From assembly GCF_000972845.2 (NCBI RefSeq), contig NC_040012.1, positions 7,596,097 through 7,660,096 of the forward strand: a stretch of 64,000 nucleotides of DNA. Direction: 5' to 3'. Shown here one piece after another: positions 1-14,232 of this stretch. The DNA is from Larimichthys crocea. Lineage: Eukaryota; Chordata; Actinopteri; Sciaenidae. The position numbers and the translations under genes were made by a program. How positions within the stretch are numbered: the first letter of the stretch is position 1; the number at the start of each line of letters is the position of its first letter. Under the pieces are notes generated by a model. The model searched no databases, had not been told where the DNA came from, and was given only the letters and a program-made list of their open reading frames with translations.

Positions 1-3000
1 CTGGGCCATATTCTGACCAACTCAAGGCTGACAAGGCGCAGCCAATTCAGCCCTAATGAGAATAGCCACCAGAAATCGAAAGCCGGCCAGCCAGGCTTGT
101 CATTTTCCCGTGGCCACCTCTTCTTCTTCTATCAGAAAACAGATCAATTCTTTACTCACGGCAGCCCAATTAGGACAAGCGGACAACGTAATGAGGACCT
201 CTTGCATCTTTTGCAAGTAAGGCTCCGTGGATGTAACGGGCAAATGAAAGAAGGATTTGTAAAGACTCAAGTCTAACTAATCTAACAACAGAGCTGAGTG
301 ACCGCTCTTATTATTGCTGTCTGGGTGGTAAATGGTAAATAGCAAGACGTGTGTGTGTGTGTGTCTGCAGTTATATGTGACATTTATGTTTAACAAGCAA
401 TGTCAAGTCACCATGTTGTGTTATAGGAACTTTTGAAGAGCATCGTTTTGACAGTTTATAGACTAAAAGATGAATCAATAATTAAAAAACAGACATTAAT
501 TGATGATGAAAGTAATTGTGCAGCCCTTGTATGTCGGTTCTTAGAACATCTTGGACATCAGGGTCCATGTGCAATGCCAGTGTGAGGGTTTTTCGATGCG
601 TCCGCTTGAGTGTGCATTTGCACGACTGCGTCCTGGCAGGCTGGCAGGTGCTGTGCTTAGGGCAGGACGCGGCTGTCGCCAGGCCGTTTGCCTGTCTGGT
701 CAACATCATGACAACAGCTGCTCACTGACCCCCGCGTATGGCCCGCCACTGTCATCTGTGCACCGTCACCCATCTCCAGCCAGCACTGGGTTCACTTCAG
801 AGCCCTTTCTGCAGAGCCCTGCTGCTGCGAAGCTGCCTCGTGAGGCTTAAACAGTGGGAATTGAGTTGTTAATATCCTAAAGTGTTCCAGCACTTGAGTG
901 TATTTCACACCGGTAATCCGTTATTTTCAGTGCGTCTGCTCTGGCTGTTGAACAGAGGATTACTGCACCTACAGGAATTATTTCATCACTGTAAGCTGCT
1001 GTTGCTTTTGTGAAGCAATAACTTTCTAAAGTTAAATGAAATGCTTATTGCTATAATACATCATGTTGCTTAGTCATATTGTTATGGAAATGGTCTTGAG
1101 TGATAAGAGGAAAAAATAGGATTGAATGGCAGCAGAGGCGTTTGTGTGTTTAATGACATTTGAAGCCCACAATCTGACAAAACGTAGATAAAACCAGATG
1201 ATCACAAGATGCAATATCATTAATTTAATGGATATTAGTCAGCTGAATTTTGTGTTTAAGTTTCTCATCCTGTTAACCAGTCACGTCTGAGTCAGCAGCT
1301 TTGAAAACTTTGTCATATTTTGAGGGCCATTTGGTCCAATGCATGACAAGGTGTTATCTTGCGGATGAGTGTGTTGGCAAATCTGTCAACAAAATCTGGT
1401 AACAACCTATGATGACACGTGCCCATTTGGATGTAGGACTGTGTTTTTCATGAAAAATGACAGTGATAGAGTAGTTGTACTTTTGGCAAGACGAATTTCT
1501 TAACTTACATCTGGTCTACTGCGTTCTCGGTTCTCTCAAACCAACATTGGAAAACCCATTTCATCCATTTTAACCTTGTTTGATATTTTAAAACATTACA
1601 AATGTCAAACTCTGTAATGATACCAGTATTTTTTTTAATGCACCATTGTACTATGAGGGATGATATTACAGGGTGAGCTGTGCTGCTTCCTGTTGTCTAA
1701 ATGAATCTGAGCATATTGCCACTTAACTCGGTTAAAACCCTTTTAAGACATAACAACAGACCATAAAAGATCATCAAAACAAGCCAGATTTTGGCTCACC
1801 TCATTCTCCTGTCTGGCTCCAACACTCAGACTGGTGCACAGCGTGCAAGTCCAGGAGAATACCTGCCGGATTAGCTGGTTCGCTTTAGGTGATGTTTGAC
1901 AGCCACACTGGAAGCTTGGATTAGTGTGAGTTTAGGGACCTGCGACAGAGGTCACCGTGGGGTAACCATCTGCTAAGGGAGAGCCTCCAATTCTCTGTTG
2001 GACACCTCAGCACTGCTCCTAATGTGCCTGGAGTCTTCTACCTCTCCATGACAACTCCATGAGAAGCAGCCAGGCGACTAATGGCATTATTCTGTTACAT
2101 GTGTGTGCTCATTAGAGCTATTCACTGTGGCCTCTGGGACGTGTACCTATTGTAGTGCATGACAAGGGTAGATTCCTAAGCAGTGCCTTGGCTGTGGGTC
2201 ATTGCTCTTTGTTGACAATGGCAGTGTTTTGGTTGCACCGAGAGACAAGAGTGTGTGAATCATGAAAGACACGACGTTCAGGTAGATAACGTTGATGGTT
2301 TTGTTCTCCTTATATTGAAATGGTAGCTAGAACTTTTTGTTTTTGTCAAACTTGACTTTAAAAAGTGAGGATAGAGGTTTACAACTATTCTTAAAGGTGT
2401 TAGAGGTTTTAATAACACCTCTCCTCAACATCCTCCTCCCTGGTTATATAATAATGTAACCCCGAAAATAGAGAGTTGAAATAACTTGTCTGACATTTTC
2501 GAGGAGCCTCATTAAAAGTAGAAATGGCACAGGTTTAAGCAAGATTACGCAAATATTGGTGACATAACAGGGAAAAGGTCAGCTTCAAAGTCGTCATTGA
2601 ACACCGCATTTGTCTGAAAGTGATAAACTTGTATGGAAGAACTCGAGATTACATTTCCGACAACTCCACACATTAACGGTTCAAAGGGCCCAGAAATTGA
2701 TTCATTTCCAAGTGTTATGATATTCATTTTGCAGAAAAACATCTTTTACCTTTTTAAAAAAAAAAAAAAATGTGTACACACTAGAAATCTGAACAGCTTA
2801 TCTTTCTGAGACTGCGGTTTGCTATTATTCAAAGATAAATTTGTTTTCACTGTGCACCGTTTCGTGAAGGTCACCAACTTTGGAAGACATGGATATTTGT
2901 GCAGTGAGCCTGGTCGACACAAAGGTTGCGACACAGATGAAGCTATCCTCACAGTGATAGTATGAAGAGTTTGGTATTGAAACATAACTTCTCAGTTAGC

Positions 3001-4024
3001 GCTTGAATGATTTTCACATTACTGTGGAGGGATAAGTGTAATTAGATTTGTTTAAATCAGAATAATACTTTTTGTCTACTCTTGACCTGCTTTTTAACAC
3101 CAATACTGGAATGTAAGTACTGCACTTATTTACAATACTGTTTTCATGTTTTAACGTATTTCATCAAGTACGATTGTACTGAGTATTTTTTACTCAATGG
3201 TATGTAGTACTAGTCTAAGTACTTATACTGATACTCTTGCCTTTTGCTTGTTTTGGAGTATTTGTACAATCTGGTATTGAAAGTATATTTCCTTCCCTGT
3301 GAAACAAAGCCGGGGTTCTTGTTCTTCATCTTTTTTATGTTCTGGCTCTGTCCTTGTCCTCCTCCTCCTTGTTCTTCTTCTAACCATTGAGTATTGCAGG
3401 ATATCTTGGCGTGTTATTTGTAAGACATTCACTGCCAAAAATATTTAGTTGATTTATTAAAATATCTGCACAGTTTAAATAATAGGAGCTTATTTGTGTT
3501 GATAAGTAAAAGGAGCCACTATAGCTAACAGGCTGTAGAGTTTGAGAGTTGAGAGGCCAAAGCGGCTCCTGAATCAGACAAGAGAGATGAAAACTACAGT
3601 ACAGTAGTTATCAGAGGCTTTCCCATAGACGTCCTCTGATTGGAATCAATATGTCGTTCAATAGGAGCGTCATTTGCCATGGTCTTGGTGAATTTACTGT
3701 TGATGAGCGTCCTCACCAAGCTGGAACTATTGATTGTTACGTGGCTCTTCTTAAATACCTTGATTATTGGAAAACATGAAGTTACTCTTAATGTGCTTCA
3801 GAAGGTTTTTGATGTGGTTGATTTGTTTAAAAGCAGAAATTGATTTTGAGCATTTTGTTTGCTTGGTACAAGCATTTATTCGCAGTACTTCTTGGGGGGG
3901 AATGTCAGTGCTTTTTACACCAATTAAAAATACATAATTGTTTCTGTATTGTCAAGACTTTCTATAATTTCACTGTTATAGTTTGGTTAACCAACATCAA
4001 TTAAAAAACTTTTTGTTTCCCCAG
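1..4024 (+). other. intron upstream of the FN3-1 exon (5' end outside the window)
   Basis: This is the 3' part of the intron preceding the first FN3 exon. It ends in a T-rich tract and a TTTCCCCAG acceptor at 4015-4024. It holds a (GT)8 microsatellite at 349-364 and AT-rich unique-looking sequence. The open frames at 482-850 and 2545-3438 show no domain or compositional signal of coding sequence. I see nothing else that can be supported. Confidence 0.85.
349..364. repeat. (GT)8 microsatellite
   Basis: A run of eight GT dinucleotides inside the intron upstream of FN3-1. No function is evident. Confidence 0.9.
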
Positions 4025-4318
4025 AGCCCCCGGTGCCAATTGCACCACCTCAGCTGACTGCTGTTGGAGCCACCTACCTTTGGATCCAGCTGAACGCCAA
4101 CAGCATCAATGGGGACGGCCCAATAATCGACAGAGAGGTGGAATACCGCACAGTGTCTGGCACCATGTACGACCTGCAGCCTGTAGACAAGACCACACAC
4201 AAGATTGGCCACCTGGATCCAGACACAGAGTACGAGATCAGTGTTCTGCTGACCAGACCTCTGGAGGGAGGCACCGGAGCCCCCGGACCACCACTGAGGG
4301 CCAGGACCAAATGTGCTG
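4025..4318 (+). CDS. ptprk: ptprk exon: fibronectin type III domain 1
   Basis: This 294-nt exon, phase 1 at both ends, encodes the complete first FN3 repeat of the ectodomain (98 codons). It begins [20 protein letters not shown] and ends ARTKCA. The acceptor is TTTCCCCAG and the donor GTGAGG. FN3 hallmarks are visible: the tryptophan in strand B (TYLWIQL), the [13 protein letters not shown] strand-F motif with its tyrosine, and a Gly/Pro-rich G-strand segment ([10 protein letters not shown]). In R2B phosphatases this repeat follows the Ig domain and belongs to the rigid adhesive ectodomain that pairs in trans with an identical receptor on the next cell. The wording INGDGPI and [15 protein letters not shown] matches my memory of PTPRK better than its paralogues. 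No N-glycosylation sequon is present in this exon. The shared phase-1 borders are typical of FN3 modules. Confidence 0.96.
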
Positions 4319-4882
4319 GTGAGGCTAAAAATACCTTTATTTACAGAGCACCACTGGGAATTTAAGGAAATAATACATTATGTTGTTTCAAGGTGTCTTG
4401 TGAACAGGATTAAAACACAACATGCATCATATTGCAGATGTTGTGTAAAGTTGGCTTCTCCAAGCTTTGTGAGTAGACTAGATAATAGGTAGCAGTGTTA
4501 TTATAGACAATCCAGTCAAATTACTCCTGTAATCGAGCTCACTACACAACACAACAGGCGTTGCCAAGTAGCCCTCTCTCAACTCTGGCTTCATAATTAA
4601 TGATCCACAGGGAAGAATTTCATATTCGATTTTGATTTTTATGTCAGAAAATAATTTGCAATTGTTCAAAACGGTCTTTGAACCAGAAAATTAAGACAAT
4701 AAAATCAGAGGGAAAGCAATTACTGGTTACTGATGACATTTCGAAAACTTTGTTTTAAAAAAATAATAACTTTTTGAATTTGTGTTTTTAAATGTTAAAA
4801 TCCCCAAAACACAGATAGGTGTCGACGGTTAAATTAAACACTGAGTTGGCGTGTACAGTAAATTCTGTAATTGGCTTAACTT

Positions 4883-5173
4883 AAAAAGGACCACTGTGTG
4901 GGATTTAGTGGCATCAAGCATGGAGTTGAAACTACATTGCCCACGAAACATGCAAATCAAAACAAAAAACATGAATGTCCCTCTCTTGGTTCCACTGGTT
5001 GGTTTGTCCAATGGGCTACTGTAGAGACATGGAGTTCAACATGGTGAAGAAGATATGCAGTGTCTGTATATGTGGGTTCACTCTAAAATAAATACACTAA
5101 TGATTGAATACACTAATGAAAACCTAGCTATGCATATTTTATTCCTGCCATAAATCCTACACACTCGACCTTT
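4883..5173 (+). mobile_element. short inverted-repeat (MITE-like) element, copy 1
   Basis: The left end (AAGGACCACTGTGTGGGATT, about 4887-4906) and the right end (about 5149-5173, reverse complement AGGTCGAGTGTGTAGGATT) form imperfect terminal inverted repeats. They bound about 290 bp that carries no coding sequence. TTAA occurs at both outer edges, which could be a target duplication, although the ends are too diverged to be sure. The internal words GGGCTACTGTAGA and TACACTAATGAAA recur at 27568-27830. The size and structure suit a non-autonomous DNA transposon. I recognise the style from percomorph genomes but cannot name the family. Confidence 0.65.
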
Positions 5174-8100
5174 AACTCTTATTAGTGGTGGATCTGCAGC
5201 CTGCAAACTGTGTGTGCTTTAGTTTGTGACTGAGCTGCATCACTGTGCCAATAGGTGCTACGCATCTAAAAATAATGATAACATCTGTGTTCGAGCTAAC
5301 AACTGGAAAAACAGGCGAGGTTCACTTTCACTGTCAGCACTTTGCACAATGAATGATACACTGATACATCAGAGAACAAAAGAGGCCCACTTGAGCACAT
5401 AGAGAGAAGAGAGATATTGGACTTTGTAACACTTCTGTGAAGAGAGCGGTCAGAGCGGTTCGAGCTGTCCATTCATTCACCAAAAAAAAAAAGTATTAAT
5501 ATTGCCTTGGGCTTGTTGTATTTCAGTTTGTACCATCACTAATTTACTTTTACAAACAAAACATTTCAAAAAGATTCTTATTTTTACAAATCACCCCCTG
5601 CATGCAATAAATATCCATCAGGGCTCCATTGTTGGTGGAGCTCCATTGTGTTTCTCCTAAAGCCTCACAGCATTTGAAGCTGCTCATAATTGCCCAACAT
5701 ACATCATTGCCATTTTACTTAGGTAATCATTTTTCTGTAGTAGACGACGCCTTTTGTGTTTTCATTGTTTTTACCTATAGATCTTCATTAAGACTTCTGG
5801 CATCTGGACATAAATTGTCTCTTATCTAAGTAATGTGAGCACCTGGAACAATTAGAGCCATGCGTACTTCTTACAACATCACATGTAACAGGAAAAAAAG
5901 CTGATACCACCTATAAACCAAAGGGATAATAATAAGTTTAAATAACCTCTTTTAACTTCCCTTGTTATTTGGAACAGCTGTGTGTCACAATAATTGATAT
6001 GATTTATAGTTTCCTCTAAACATAGCGCTGAAGACTGCCCCGCCACATGGTTAACTTTGTAACTATTTCTTTATTCAGCTTAATTCTCACTGCAAAGTCC
6101 GCTCAAGCTTCCTAATTCGTCAGCAACACAGATTGATATCATGTGTGCAGCACAGTGGCACCTTTTTAAATTTAGATCATTATACCGCCACCGTAATGTG
6201 AGCATTCAAACCCAAACATGTACATAAACACTCTGAGAATGCCTGATGATATTGTACAAATTGTCCTTCTCACAACATTAACCAGCTAAATTCCCATGTT
6301 GTACCACGGTGCCAACTCAGGGAACAAAACAAACCTAGCCTCAGCATTTTCCCTGGCTAATGCTGTTTGGTGTCCAGAGAAATGCTGATGAAAATGAGAT
6401 TTTTCTCCCCTTCCCTGCCCAGGATGTAACCCCCTCTCCCCACTGTGAAGGTCATGAGCTTATTCATTTTTAGTCTGGCTGATAGGGATGAATGGCCCTA
6501 CCTGTACAGCCTTCTGAGCCAGGCTCCGGCTCCTGCGGGGGTCCTGCCCCCTTGGCCACCATGCCGGTCACAGTCAGGGAGATTGATGGCCCCGGCTCCT
6601 GAAGTGTGTTTGAGGAAGCAGCTCTTGATCTTGTCCGGCTCTCTGCTGGTCTTTCCTACTGACAGGCTGGGCCTCAGCAGAGCTCCTAATTGAACGGTTA
6701 AGACTCACAGGGCTGTGTGATACATCACTGTTGATACAGACAGGCCCAGAGACTCACTCCCTCTCTCCCTGCACTGCTGTCTGGAGGCGCTAATGAAAAT
6801 CTGTGGCCACTTTAGAGCACTGTCTCTCACATCATTATTCATAGCCATGCTTTGGTCACTTTGCAAACTGAGCAATGTTTCTGATGACAAAGGATGTTTT
6901 AATTCAATCTTCTGTAAAATGGGGGAATGTATAATGCAAGGACGCCACAGACTCAATACAGAAGCAGGAGGAAGAAAAGAGTTGCTTTTGAAAGGTTTTC
7001 TTTCCCATGAAGCACTTCCATTACTTCTCTAGTGAACATCAAAAGAATTTCTTATCCAAGGCTGTGTGATTGCTCTAGGGGGTTATTTGTGGGTTTCAAG
7101 GGTGTGCAAAATCATTCAAACAACATTTCGCGTTTGCATATCCTCATGTCTTTGGACCATCAATGTCAAGTTTTACAACTTGTCAACATTTCTCATTTTC
7201 CCCTTTTTCCACCGGGGCGAAATTACTCACCAAACATTTTTGAAGTAAAAGACAAAAAGCATTCGGTAACCGCGCTACCCTCTTTCCTTGTGAAATGTGT
7301 GTCTGTGTGAAGTTGTTTACCACTTCAAAGTTCTCCACGCTTGGTAAGTGCTACTTGAAGGAAGACAGTGTATAATATCAGGTGGGTGCCCTAGGATCAC
7401 AGCAGGGTGCCCTGCATTTCAGCACTACACTACTGAGAGACCATCTCACACAGAGAAACCATTTCCAGCACACACTGGGAAGTCAGATAAGCAAGCTTTA
7501 AACAACAACTACTCCTCTGCTGTCTGAGCAGATCTGTGTGTGGCAAGAAGATCTTTTCAATCTTCACATCGTACTCTGCTCAGGCTCCAACTTTACAAGC
7601 GAAACATTTGGAACATTTTGTTCTGACGACGGTTATTTTTGTCACTCTAACAATGTCTGAATCAATCAGCTCTGTTAATAATTTTAAAACCCCATTTAAA
7701 GTCGATTGAGTATGTGCATGTTTTTCCACACAGCTAGTTTCCATGGTAGAAGGAAAGTCTGTCCCGTGTGCCTCATCTCCACCCCGTGGCCTTTGCTGTC
7801 CCGCTGGCACTCGGGCGCTTTAAAAATGGCAGTACATGACGTCCATGCTGGGTCCAAACACCTGCTCAGACTCCAGCCTCTGCCAACTCCACATCTCCAT
7901 CTATAAGTTGTCTCCATCTGCGCTCTGATACCACGTGGGAGTAGTCTCATCTGTTTGTTTTTACTTTGCCATTCTGTTGCACTGAGTGCTATTAAACACG
8001 GGGGAATCTGCGTTAATCAGGGATCAGCCCTCGCTTAAACATTCATTTAGAACAGTGGAGAGTAAGGAGGAGCTGCGCAATTATGCTCACCCACACCAAG

Positions 8101-8204
8101 GTTAGTTATTTGCATTTAGCCTCCTGGATAATTTGTGAAAGACCAGGTCTGTTCTGCTGCAAATAAGAGTGATGCCGGTGTTTGGCAACATGCAAAAGAT
8201 TGGT

Positions 8205-8285
8205 AGTAGTAGAATTACTTTATTTGCCAAGTACAGTAAGTTGTCTCAGTGACACTAGTTCAGGGACATAACAGATCTTCAAAAC
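8205..8285. repeat. possible degraded interspersed-repeat fragment
   Basis: The text around ACTTTATTTGCCAAGTACAG resembles, from memory, a repeat tail common in teleost genomes. There is only one copy in the window, so the assignment is weak. Confidence 0.25.
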
Positions 8286-10596
8286 AAGTGTGAATGTTGT
8301 TGTTGTGAAAGTGAATTTAAGCCAAATTTTTGAACACGCTCCTTCCCAAAATTCCTGCAAACCTTTTACATGTTTTCAGAAAATCATTTGTGCTTCAATA
8401 AAGTTTCTTGGCTCAACCAAGTAAAACATTTCTAAAACACACTTTCAGTAAAAGATCATTTTAAACTGATAATTCTTTTTCTATCCATGCATTCAGAAAT
8501 CTATTATGTTTGCAGCATCTTTGTGACATCAAGTAAAAATGTAAACACTGGAACCTGTACATGGGCAAAACATTATAGCAGATGTGTAGTAATCATATAA
8601 ACGTGTGAAAAACTGGTTTTCAAACATACTTAGGAAATAAATACAAATAAAATCGGATGCTCCTTGCATGCCGTAAATTAAAATAAATGTTATATATTCA
8701 AAGTTGATGCAGAGGTTGGATACCAGAGTTGTAGCAACAAAAGCAGCCAATGCGTTTACAGCCATGACTTTACTTATCATCCATTTAGAGTAAAATAAGT
8801 CTTCACTGACATGACTAGCTCAACCACTTTCACCAAAAACTCTCTCTGGTCTTTGCTCACACACCACCATCGCTATCCAGTAATATCCTGTACCGTATTA
8901 AGCTTTACACCAGAGAAAGAGAACTTTTCCAATCATAACTATAGTTTCCATGAATGAAGAAATTGTTCTTCATTTAGACATATCAATTAGATTGATCATT
9001 ATTAAAAAGTTTTATTATGTGCATAAAGATACCTTTTAAATAATAAAATGGACAGAAAAACATTGACAGAATTATCAGTAAGCAAAGGTTGGAGAGGGCA
9101 GCTTTGGATGAAAGGTGTGGTCTTCGCCAGGGTTAGAATAATCCTTTATCCATTCTCATGTACATCACAGCACTTAGCAAAATGCATTTGGGTTGAGCTG
9201 CATAAGGAGTGAGCAGTACAGTCTTGGTGAAGTGTACCATGAGGAAGTTATTCTAAATCGAACGAGAGACATGAACTCTTTATGAAAGCGCTTCTGTGCG
9301 AATTTGTACTATGTATAGAAACACTGTCTGAGGAACACCATCACTGCCAGGCGCTGAATCATGCACGAACCTTGAATTGTTACCCCTGTTACACAGGCAC
9401 AGATAGCACATTAAGAATCATATAGACTGTGCAGTCTGTTGATGCCAATTAGTGAAATCTCAACCTTTTCTTTCATCTTTTATCCAGCCTTACAAATTAA
9501 GTTAATGTCATTTCATTTTTCTGCCATTGTTCAGCTGTCAAAGGGGCTTTGAAAAGTGCAATCTACCGTATAATGTACCGTATTGTTAATTTGTCAAGAA
9601 ACCACTTTGATAGACAAGAAGATTTAATGACCTGACATACTGTAAGGACAGTCGAGGCTTGGTACCACTTGAATGAAGTTTCTGTGGATATTCTTTTTCT
9701 CTTTCAAGAATTTGTGGCCAGTTTTGGTGAAACTTATGTTCAGCTCTGGAAAATTCACAGGTCGAATTTCACCTTTGTTGATCTTCGGTACCTGCAAGAC
9801 CCTTTGATGCCTGGACGTCTTAAAGCGAGGATGTGATTGACCTTTTCCTCCAGAAAATACTGATCGTTTATATACTTCAAACAGAAACTCTATAGTCAGA
9901 ATTAAATAAGCAGATCGGGAAGGATGCTGCATTGCCGAAGGACTCGAAGGACTGATATGTTAGATATTGTGCTTAAGTTATTTTCAGAGTCTGTATATTT
10001 GGCCTTGCCTTGTTTAACTTGACATTTTATTAACCAAGATAGCATGTCTACAGTGCAAACTGCCTCAGTGAGGTCTAACCTTTTCATGAAGGGTTTTTAT
10101 TTTTCCAACAGCTCAGATTGAGCAGACACGTCTCTGTGGGTGTAATAGGAAAGAAGCTAGGTTTGATGTGTCTAATTAACAGTATTGTTGCCTTTAAGGC
10201 AAGAATAGAAAGCCACTTCACCTCACCATCTCAGATAACATTGGTCCACAATGTTGCACAAACCACAATGGCTGGCAGTCATGTGACCTATAGGGGTTTA
10301 TATATTGTCTGCAGCGAGGCGAATGAAAAGCCTCAGTTTGAGGCCCATCGAATTTGTGTTCTTTTGTCAGTCAGAGAAAACACGGTAGATTGAGTTTGCG
10401 GTGTGCAGGAAGGTTATAGGAGCACCACAATAAGTCTTTTTATCACAAGGCAGTTGGAAGCAGAATGGCGAATTGTGTTCTTGGATATTGGGTCCACAAA
10501 AGGCAAATTGTGTTTTTCTCAATGGCACATCTTCAAACAACTGCTTTTCGGAAAGGAGACAGACACAGAGTGAGAGAGCATTTATAGCTGTTTTTT

Positions 10597-10615
10597 TATT
10601 ATTATTATTATTATT
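10597..10615. repeat. (ATT)n microsatellite
   Basis: A short run of about six ATT units in the intron between FN3-1 and FN3-2, preceded by a T run. Confidence 0.75.
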
Positions 10616-13386
10616 CCCCTCATTGCCATCACTCCATCTATCTATTCCCCAAACACGAAGGAAGTAAGACTCTGAGAACAGATGTGCACGAATGATACTC
10701 TGGTGACATCCCTGTAAACTTAGTCTCTTCTTACTGTAGAGCCGCCTCTACAGCTCCTCACAAACAATTATCATTGAGGTTGTTTGTAACCTCAACTCTT
10801 AAGTCTCAAGAGAATGATGAATAGCTGTAGTTTAGTCAGGCTTGGCAAGATCTTCTTTTTTTTCTGCTGTTTTTAAAATTTGAGCTGAAATGCTTCTCAA
10901 GGTCTTTTAAATGTTTCTATTCTTCATGTTTAATTATTAATAGTCTATCCGCTGTAATTTTTGTCACAGATTTTCTCCGTCCTTTTGCTGAATTATAGAT
11001 GTCCTATTCCCCTTGCTCAGGCGTTCGGGAAGCACTCATTCAGTCTGGTTGTATAACTCTAACTCAAGAACATTTGCGCGTCTCCTCCTCACTTAAAGGA
11101 CAGGAATGTGAGGAAGGCTGCGATTTATATCCCGCATTCCACCACCTAGATAGCCAGATCTAAGATCTCATATATCTCCTAAGTAGGTGGCTCAGAAAGC
11201 GCAGCAACCATTTCACAAAGTCAAGCGCTTCACTTTGATTTACACTCTGGGTAACACCCTGAGTTGAGTGCGACACATGCAGGTTTTTGGGCGACAAATG
11301 ACAATGCCACGCGAGCCATCTGGGGAGTGTTGAAGTTGAAGAATCACCTTGGTAACCTCCCACTGCTCCTGTAGAGATTGCGTCCCCGTCGGTAAATGAG
11401 GGCTTGTGTTCTTCCCGTTTGTAAGCCCTAACCACAGGCGTTTTCCCCGGGAACCGTAACACAAGGAGACAAAGCCTGCTCTGATAGTGGAGATGGATGT
11501 GCGGGCATGTGTATGTGTTAAGACAGTTGTGGAAGCAGGAGGAAGGAGGAGGAAGGAGGAAGGGGGGGAGGTCAGTCTACCTGTCACTCTGACCCCAATC
11601 ACCGCGCAGCATATTGGTGGAAACGAAATGAAAGATTGATTTAACCAGTTCCACCTCCGCTGCCTCTTCTCTTTCCATCAACTGGCTGTCCATTTGTTTT
11701 CATCCGGTTTGTTGGACTCGCGCTTCCCTTCACCTTTTGCCCCCCTGAGGAACATTTGCTAGGTTTGTTCTTTTTAATCCCTGTAAACGGTCAGTGATAG
11801 AAAATACTGCCTGCTGATGTTTTATACACTGATATTTATTGAGTTATATATTCCATTTTCTTTTTTATATAACATTTTTTAGATGCCGCAGTTGACAGTA
11901 GCAACCTTTTATGACTTGCGACTGCAGGGGTTTGGTATCTTAAGGAGATGGAAAAGAGGTTATTTGCTTCTTGCAGAAAAGTCTTCAGCGATGGTAATAT
12001 CACCTCAAGTGCTTTGCTATTGTACTCAGCAGCACAGTACTTACTTTCGTCTCCTCCCCATTAAATGCTACTGTCATGAGGAATAAACTGCAGGACCCCT
12101 TTTAGCTTTAGTGGGCTTTAAACTACTGCACTGCCCTGTATGTTAAGAAACATGATGAGAGTACGTAACCATTATTAATTCATGAAATTACTGATTCCAT
12201 TAAGATGTACAGTATGTATGGATTATGAGGCATGCTAGTGGAGCCACTCATGTGTGAGGTTGAAAATAAAAGGCACTCCTATTGTTGGATCTCACAATCA
12301 TTAGATAGTTAGAGCCCAAAGAGGAATTAGTTGCGGATAATGCAATATTACTCAGTTTCCCTGGTGCATATTTGCCAAAATGTTCATTTGAAACAATATA
12401 AACTTTGGCAAGAAGGAAGAGAGTGAAGCAAAAATTACAAAGGGTTCAAACCTTTAAGCTGCAGGCTTCTTTAGAAGAGTTTATCAGATCCTCACACCCT
12501 TTCGTTGATGGATTAGGGGGTGCCTGTGTCCGACCATTTCTGTAAACAGACAATCCAACGGTGACACTTCATGCCGTGATTGGCAGCTGTTCCGAGAGCC
12601 GAATTTGATCTTCTCTCTGGCTCTTTTTCATTCCTGACACAACAATTTCTGTCACTTTTCATGTCTTCCAGGAGAGTCTCTCTGAAAATGTGCACCCTTA
12701 TCCCCATATTTGAACGTTATCGCATCTTCCTCGTCTCTCTATTCACTTCTTTTTACAGTTTGTTGCCACTCAGAGCAACTATAAACGCTTCATTTATGAC
12801 GTGGCTGGACAACCGGTTGTTGGAACTAGTTCTGTTCAAGCATAACTCGACCGTTAAATGCTGTAGACTGTAGTTCCATCCATAAAATCACACATAATAA
12901 ATGATAAACACATCTAAATACACGTTCTCAGTCACGCTTGTTGGCTTTCTTAGAGAGCAGCATTCAGCGGGGTGGTCGATCATGAGCACGGACAAGCACT
13001 AACTTGGTATGACTTGACAGTCTTGAGTCTTGTCATGCATCATCCTCCTCTGCTGGTAGGGTGTATCTTACTTTCCCTCTCCCTTTTTTATTCAGCGCTG
13101 TAAGAATGAAGGCATTCGCCCATTCATCTCCACCCCTACAGCTTTGGGGGGTTCATCAGACAAGGTGGCAGCCCTGCCTGGCCCGGCGCTGGAGCTCATT
13201 CTGTGGTTTCAATTCAATCCAGAGTGTTGTAGGCCCCCTCCGCCCCTCATCCTCACCCATCATGGCAGTCTCATCTATCATGAGGCCTATAAAGAAGGAC
13301 TTGATAGAGTGAGGAGCGACCAGCACCATTCAATAAATCCTTGTGATTATCCACGCCTCCAAGGTGTATGGGCAAAGTGCCTGTGC

Positions 13387-13406
13387 GTGTGTGTGTGTGT
13401 GTGTGT
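13387..13406. repeat. (GT)10 microsatellite
   Basis: Ten GT units in the large intron after FN3-1. Open frames that cross it (runs of CVCVCV or HTHTHT) are artefacts of the repeat. Confidence 0.9.
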
Positions 13407-14206
13407 CCCGAGCACGTGGACATTTGTCTCTGACTTTGTAATGGGTGTAGAGGGCGATTTTAGAACACAAGAGGTCCGTGTACAGCATCTTTAAAGTGCT
13501 ATCAATTATAACATGTGTACACGCGTCAACCCCAAGGCCTGGTTTGACTTGTTGCATTTGATGACAACAAAAACCTTGGCACTTCTAGCCCCCCCCCCCC
13601 TCTTTTTTCCTGTCTTAGCTTTCCCTCTCCAGTCCCCCCCCTACCCACCCAGCCATCCACCCACACATTGACTCCCTCCATCTCCCCCTCTTAACCTCCC
13701 TCCCCTCCCCTCTTTCTCTTCCTCCAGAGGATTGCATAGAGGAGCACTCTAGGAGGGTGATGGAGCTTTGATTGTCGGTTATCAAAAGCTATCATTACGG
13801 CTCGCTTCTGCGGGATATGAAAATGATTTCCTAAGTGTAAAACCCATGTCATTACCTCAATGGCCTCAGTGCTATCACTGAGATGTAATAGAAAGAGGCA
13901 AACAAATGTGCTGCCTCCCAGCCCGCCCAGCTCAAACAGAACAGAGTGAATAACACACAGCAATGGAGAGATAAGTGATGGCAATACCAGGCCTCACTGC
14001 CTAGAATGGAACACTTTACATGAAAACAGCTCTCTGACCGGGATTTAATCTTCGCCGTTGTCATGTTGTTTTGGTACTGTCTACAACGAAAGGCGCCTGC
14101 GTGTGACAAGCCCCGGATGACATCCTCCAGCAAGGAATTTGACAGTCTACATGCCATCCTGTGAAAGTCGAAGCATTTCTCTTTTTTTTTTCATCAAACC
14201 ACAAGG

Positions 14207-14232
14207 CTCCCTCCTCCTCCTCCTCCTCCTCC
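14207..14232. repeat. TCC trinucleotide run
   Basis: About eight TCC units, which read as a poly-Glu stretch on the minus strand. This is low-complexity intronic sequence. Confidence 0.85.

Noticed and set aside
482..850. Overlapping open frames on both strands near the window start
   Set aside because: The overlapping frames on both strands show no domain. The region is GC-richer intron sequence.
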